Made by a program: the position numbers and the translations under genes
The notes under the pieces: model-generated
The model's input: only the letters and a program-made list of their open reading frames with translations
The model's database searches: none
Told to the model about the DNA's origin: nothing
NCBI GenBank assembly: GCA_022574115.1
Contig: JACZSS010000192.1
Location: 1-6,110 of the forward strand
DNA from: Candidatus Heimdallarchaeota archaeon
GTDB taxonomy: Archaea; Asgardarchaeota; Heimdallarchaeia; Heimdallarchaeales; Kariarchaeaceae
Direction of reading: 5' to 3'
DNA length: 6,110 nt
In this document: positions 5,043 to 6,110 of the stretch, piece after piece
Layout: each line of letters opens with the position of its first letter
Position numbering within the stretch: position 1 is the stretch's first letter

Positions 5043-6110
5043 TCAGTTCAATTTTTGTGGCTGTTTTTCTCTTGACCCATCGACATAAATCGAAATGACA
5101 GGTAAGTCAAGTTCATCAGCTAACAAAATAGTTTCTTTAATGACTTGAATGGGGACGTCCTTAGAGAAATTTACAGTTTTCGAAATTGCTTGATCGGTAA
5201 ATTTTTGAAATCTCGAAGCCATTTCTAGATGATCTTGACCAGTTAAATCTAAAGCTGTAACCAAGAACTCCTTTATTGATTCTGTATCTTCTGCAGATTT
5301 CAAGCTCATTAGTGTTTTCTCTAGAGCTAAATTTTGGTTAATCTCGAATCCGGGATTAATGGAAAAGTATGGTTCAATTTGGGGAGAAGTCCCTAGAATG
5401 AGGGAACTTCTTCCTGTGGGGGGTAATGAGGTTGTCACACTATTTCTAATACCATGTTTTTGCACAAGTTTATTGATATCCTTCCAATCATCTGCAGAAA
5501 CTAGATCTGTTGGTTTTGATCCATACATAACTTCCAAAAAGTTATAGTGATATTGATTTTCGTAGCTTTTGAATGACTTGAACGGTCCGCGTTCTTTAGC
5601 CAACTCTATGGAAGCCAGTTTTGAATGATAAGCGATAAAACTCATTATTTCTTCAGCCAGCGTTAGTGACGCATCAGATCCATATTTTATCCTCATTAAG
5701 AGCAATAAATCAGCCCATCCACACACTCCCAAACCTATTTTTCGCTTATTGAAGGCGACCTCAGACATAAGCGGGTCCTCGAAAGTTCTAATATTAAACT
5801 CGATTCCGTTATCTAAGATTCTTATTGCTAACGAGATGACCTCTTTGAGTTCAGAAAAATCAATTTGATTATCGTCAAAGAACGCAGCTAAATTTAAGTA
5901 GCCAAATTGACATGTTTCTCCCTTAATCATGCCAACTTCGCCACATGGGGATACAGTTTCATATTGACCTAGAAATTTCAATGGATTTCTCTTGTTTAAC
6001 TTCTCAAGCCAAATTATGCCGGGATCTCCGGTCATTTTTATCATCGATGCGATTTCATCCAAAAGTATGTTCGGATCTATGATTTCTTTATTTGTCAGCA
6101 TAAATTTGGA
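5043..6110 (-). CDS. nrdJ: Class II (B12-dependent) ribonucleotide reductase, C-terminal part (cut by window edge)
   Basis: NrdJ reduces ribonucleotides to deoxyribonucleotides in the cytoplasm, using adenosylcobalamin to make a thiyl radical. The frame enters open at the right edge (Ser-Lys-Phe, then Met at 6099-6101). That Met is probably internal: SKFM resembles the 'DEFM' landmark, and some hundreds of residues should lie upstream. Numbering from that Met, family landmarks are GDPGIIWLEKLN (25-36), the radical-cysteine motif SPCGE (Cys53), Cys64 in ETCQFGYLNLA, RKIGLGVCGWADLL (120-133), the phosphate-binding PPTGRSS (227-233), QIEPYF (241-246), SKTVNF (307-312) and IYVDGSREKQ (338-347). 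Cys53 and Cys64 are 11 apart, as in the Lactobacillus leichmannii enzyme. Two things are odd: Ser51 replaces the usual Asn two before the radical cysteine, and the protein ends at residue 352 without the C-terminal Cys pair that normally re-reduces the active site. It ends in TGA, with TAG nine codons on. The hairpin at 4998-5027 follows. Confidence 0.9.
   Translation of the reverse strand, partial: SKFMLTNKEIIDPNILLDEIASMIKMTGDPGIIWLEKLNKRNPLKFLGQYETVSPCGEVGMIKGETCQFGYLNLAAFFDDNQIDFSELKEVISLAIRILDNGIEFNIRTFEDPLMSEVAFNKRKIGLGVCGWADLLLLMRIKYGSDASLTLAEEIMSFIAYHSKLASIELAKERGPFKSFKSYENQYHYNFLEVMYGSKPTDLVSADDWKDINKLVQKHGIRNSVTTSLPPTGRSSLILGTSPQIEPYFSINPGFEINQNLALEKTLMSLKSAEDTESIKEFLVTALDLTGQDHLEMASRFQKFTDQAISKTVNFSKDVPIQVIKETILLADELDLPVISIYVDGSREKQPQKLN

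Noticed and set aside
5359..5547. Plus-strand frame of 62 codons
   Set aside because: It is antisense to the conserved core of nrdJ; a shadow frame.
1..6110. Genome-wide UGA recoding (UGA as Trp or Gly)
   Set aside because: nrdJ ends in TGA, the nuclease and RNase H-like frames carry no internal TGA, and tryptophan is written TGG throughout.
1..6110. CRISPR array, tRNA, rRNA or insertion-sequence ends
   Set aside because: No regularly spaced repeats, cloverleaf-like segment, rRNA-like stretch or terminal inverted repeats with target duplications were seen on either strand, despite the Cas4-like nuclease.

Overview
The window is AT-rich prokaryotic DNA with four protein-coding loci. The organism cannot be named from it. 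Some genes seem to use TTG starts, Shine-Dalgarno sequences are weak or absent, and TATA-like AT boxes lie about 30-36 bp before two starts. That fits an archaeon with short-leader transcripts, but an AT-rich bacterium is not excluded. The ribonucleotide reductase at the right edge is the vitamin B12-dependent class II type, found in both domains.

Layout, left to right. (1) 1-924, minus strand, cut by the left edge: an N-terminal fragment of a RecB/Cas4-like PD-(D/E)XK nuclease with cysteines placed as in the iron-sulphur members. (2) 925-1311: a divergent intergenic region with AT-rich promoter-like elements and small dyads. (3) 1312-4221, plus strand: one long reading frame for a PHP-domain phosphoesterase joined to an SMC/RecN-like ATPase with long coiled coils. 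It is broken by a single in-frame TGA at 3187-3189. The parts lie in the same frame, with Walker A before the stop and the ABC signature, Walker B and H-loop after it. This PHP-ATPase architecture is that of the TrlF-type / Ppl anti-phage family. (4) 4224-4757, minus strand: a small protein whose C-terminal two-thirds can be laid on an RNase H fold but without the catalytic acidic residues. Its stop lies two bases from the end of the PHP-ATPase gene. (5) 4758-5042: non-coding or decayed sequence, with a start-less open frame that overlaps the small gene and a strong hairpin behind the reductase gene. (6) 5043-6110, minus strand, cut by the right edge: the C-terminal half of class II ribonucleotide reductase (NrdJ).

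The left and middle parts read like an accessory or defence cluster: a nuclease, a PHP-ATPase and a possibly inactive RNase H-like protein. They sit beside a housekeeping nucleotide-metabolism gene. The points most worth checking are whether the TGA in the PHP-ATPase is a real nonsense mutation, a sequencing error or a readthrough site; whether the RNase H-like protein is a conserved partner; and two departures from consensus in NrdJ (Asn to Ser beside the radical cysteine, and no C-terminal cysteine pair).
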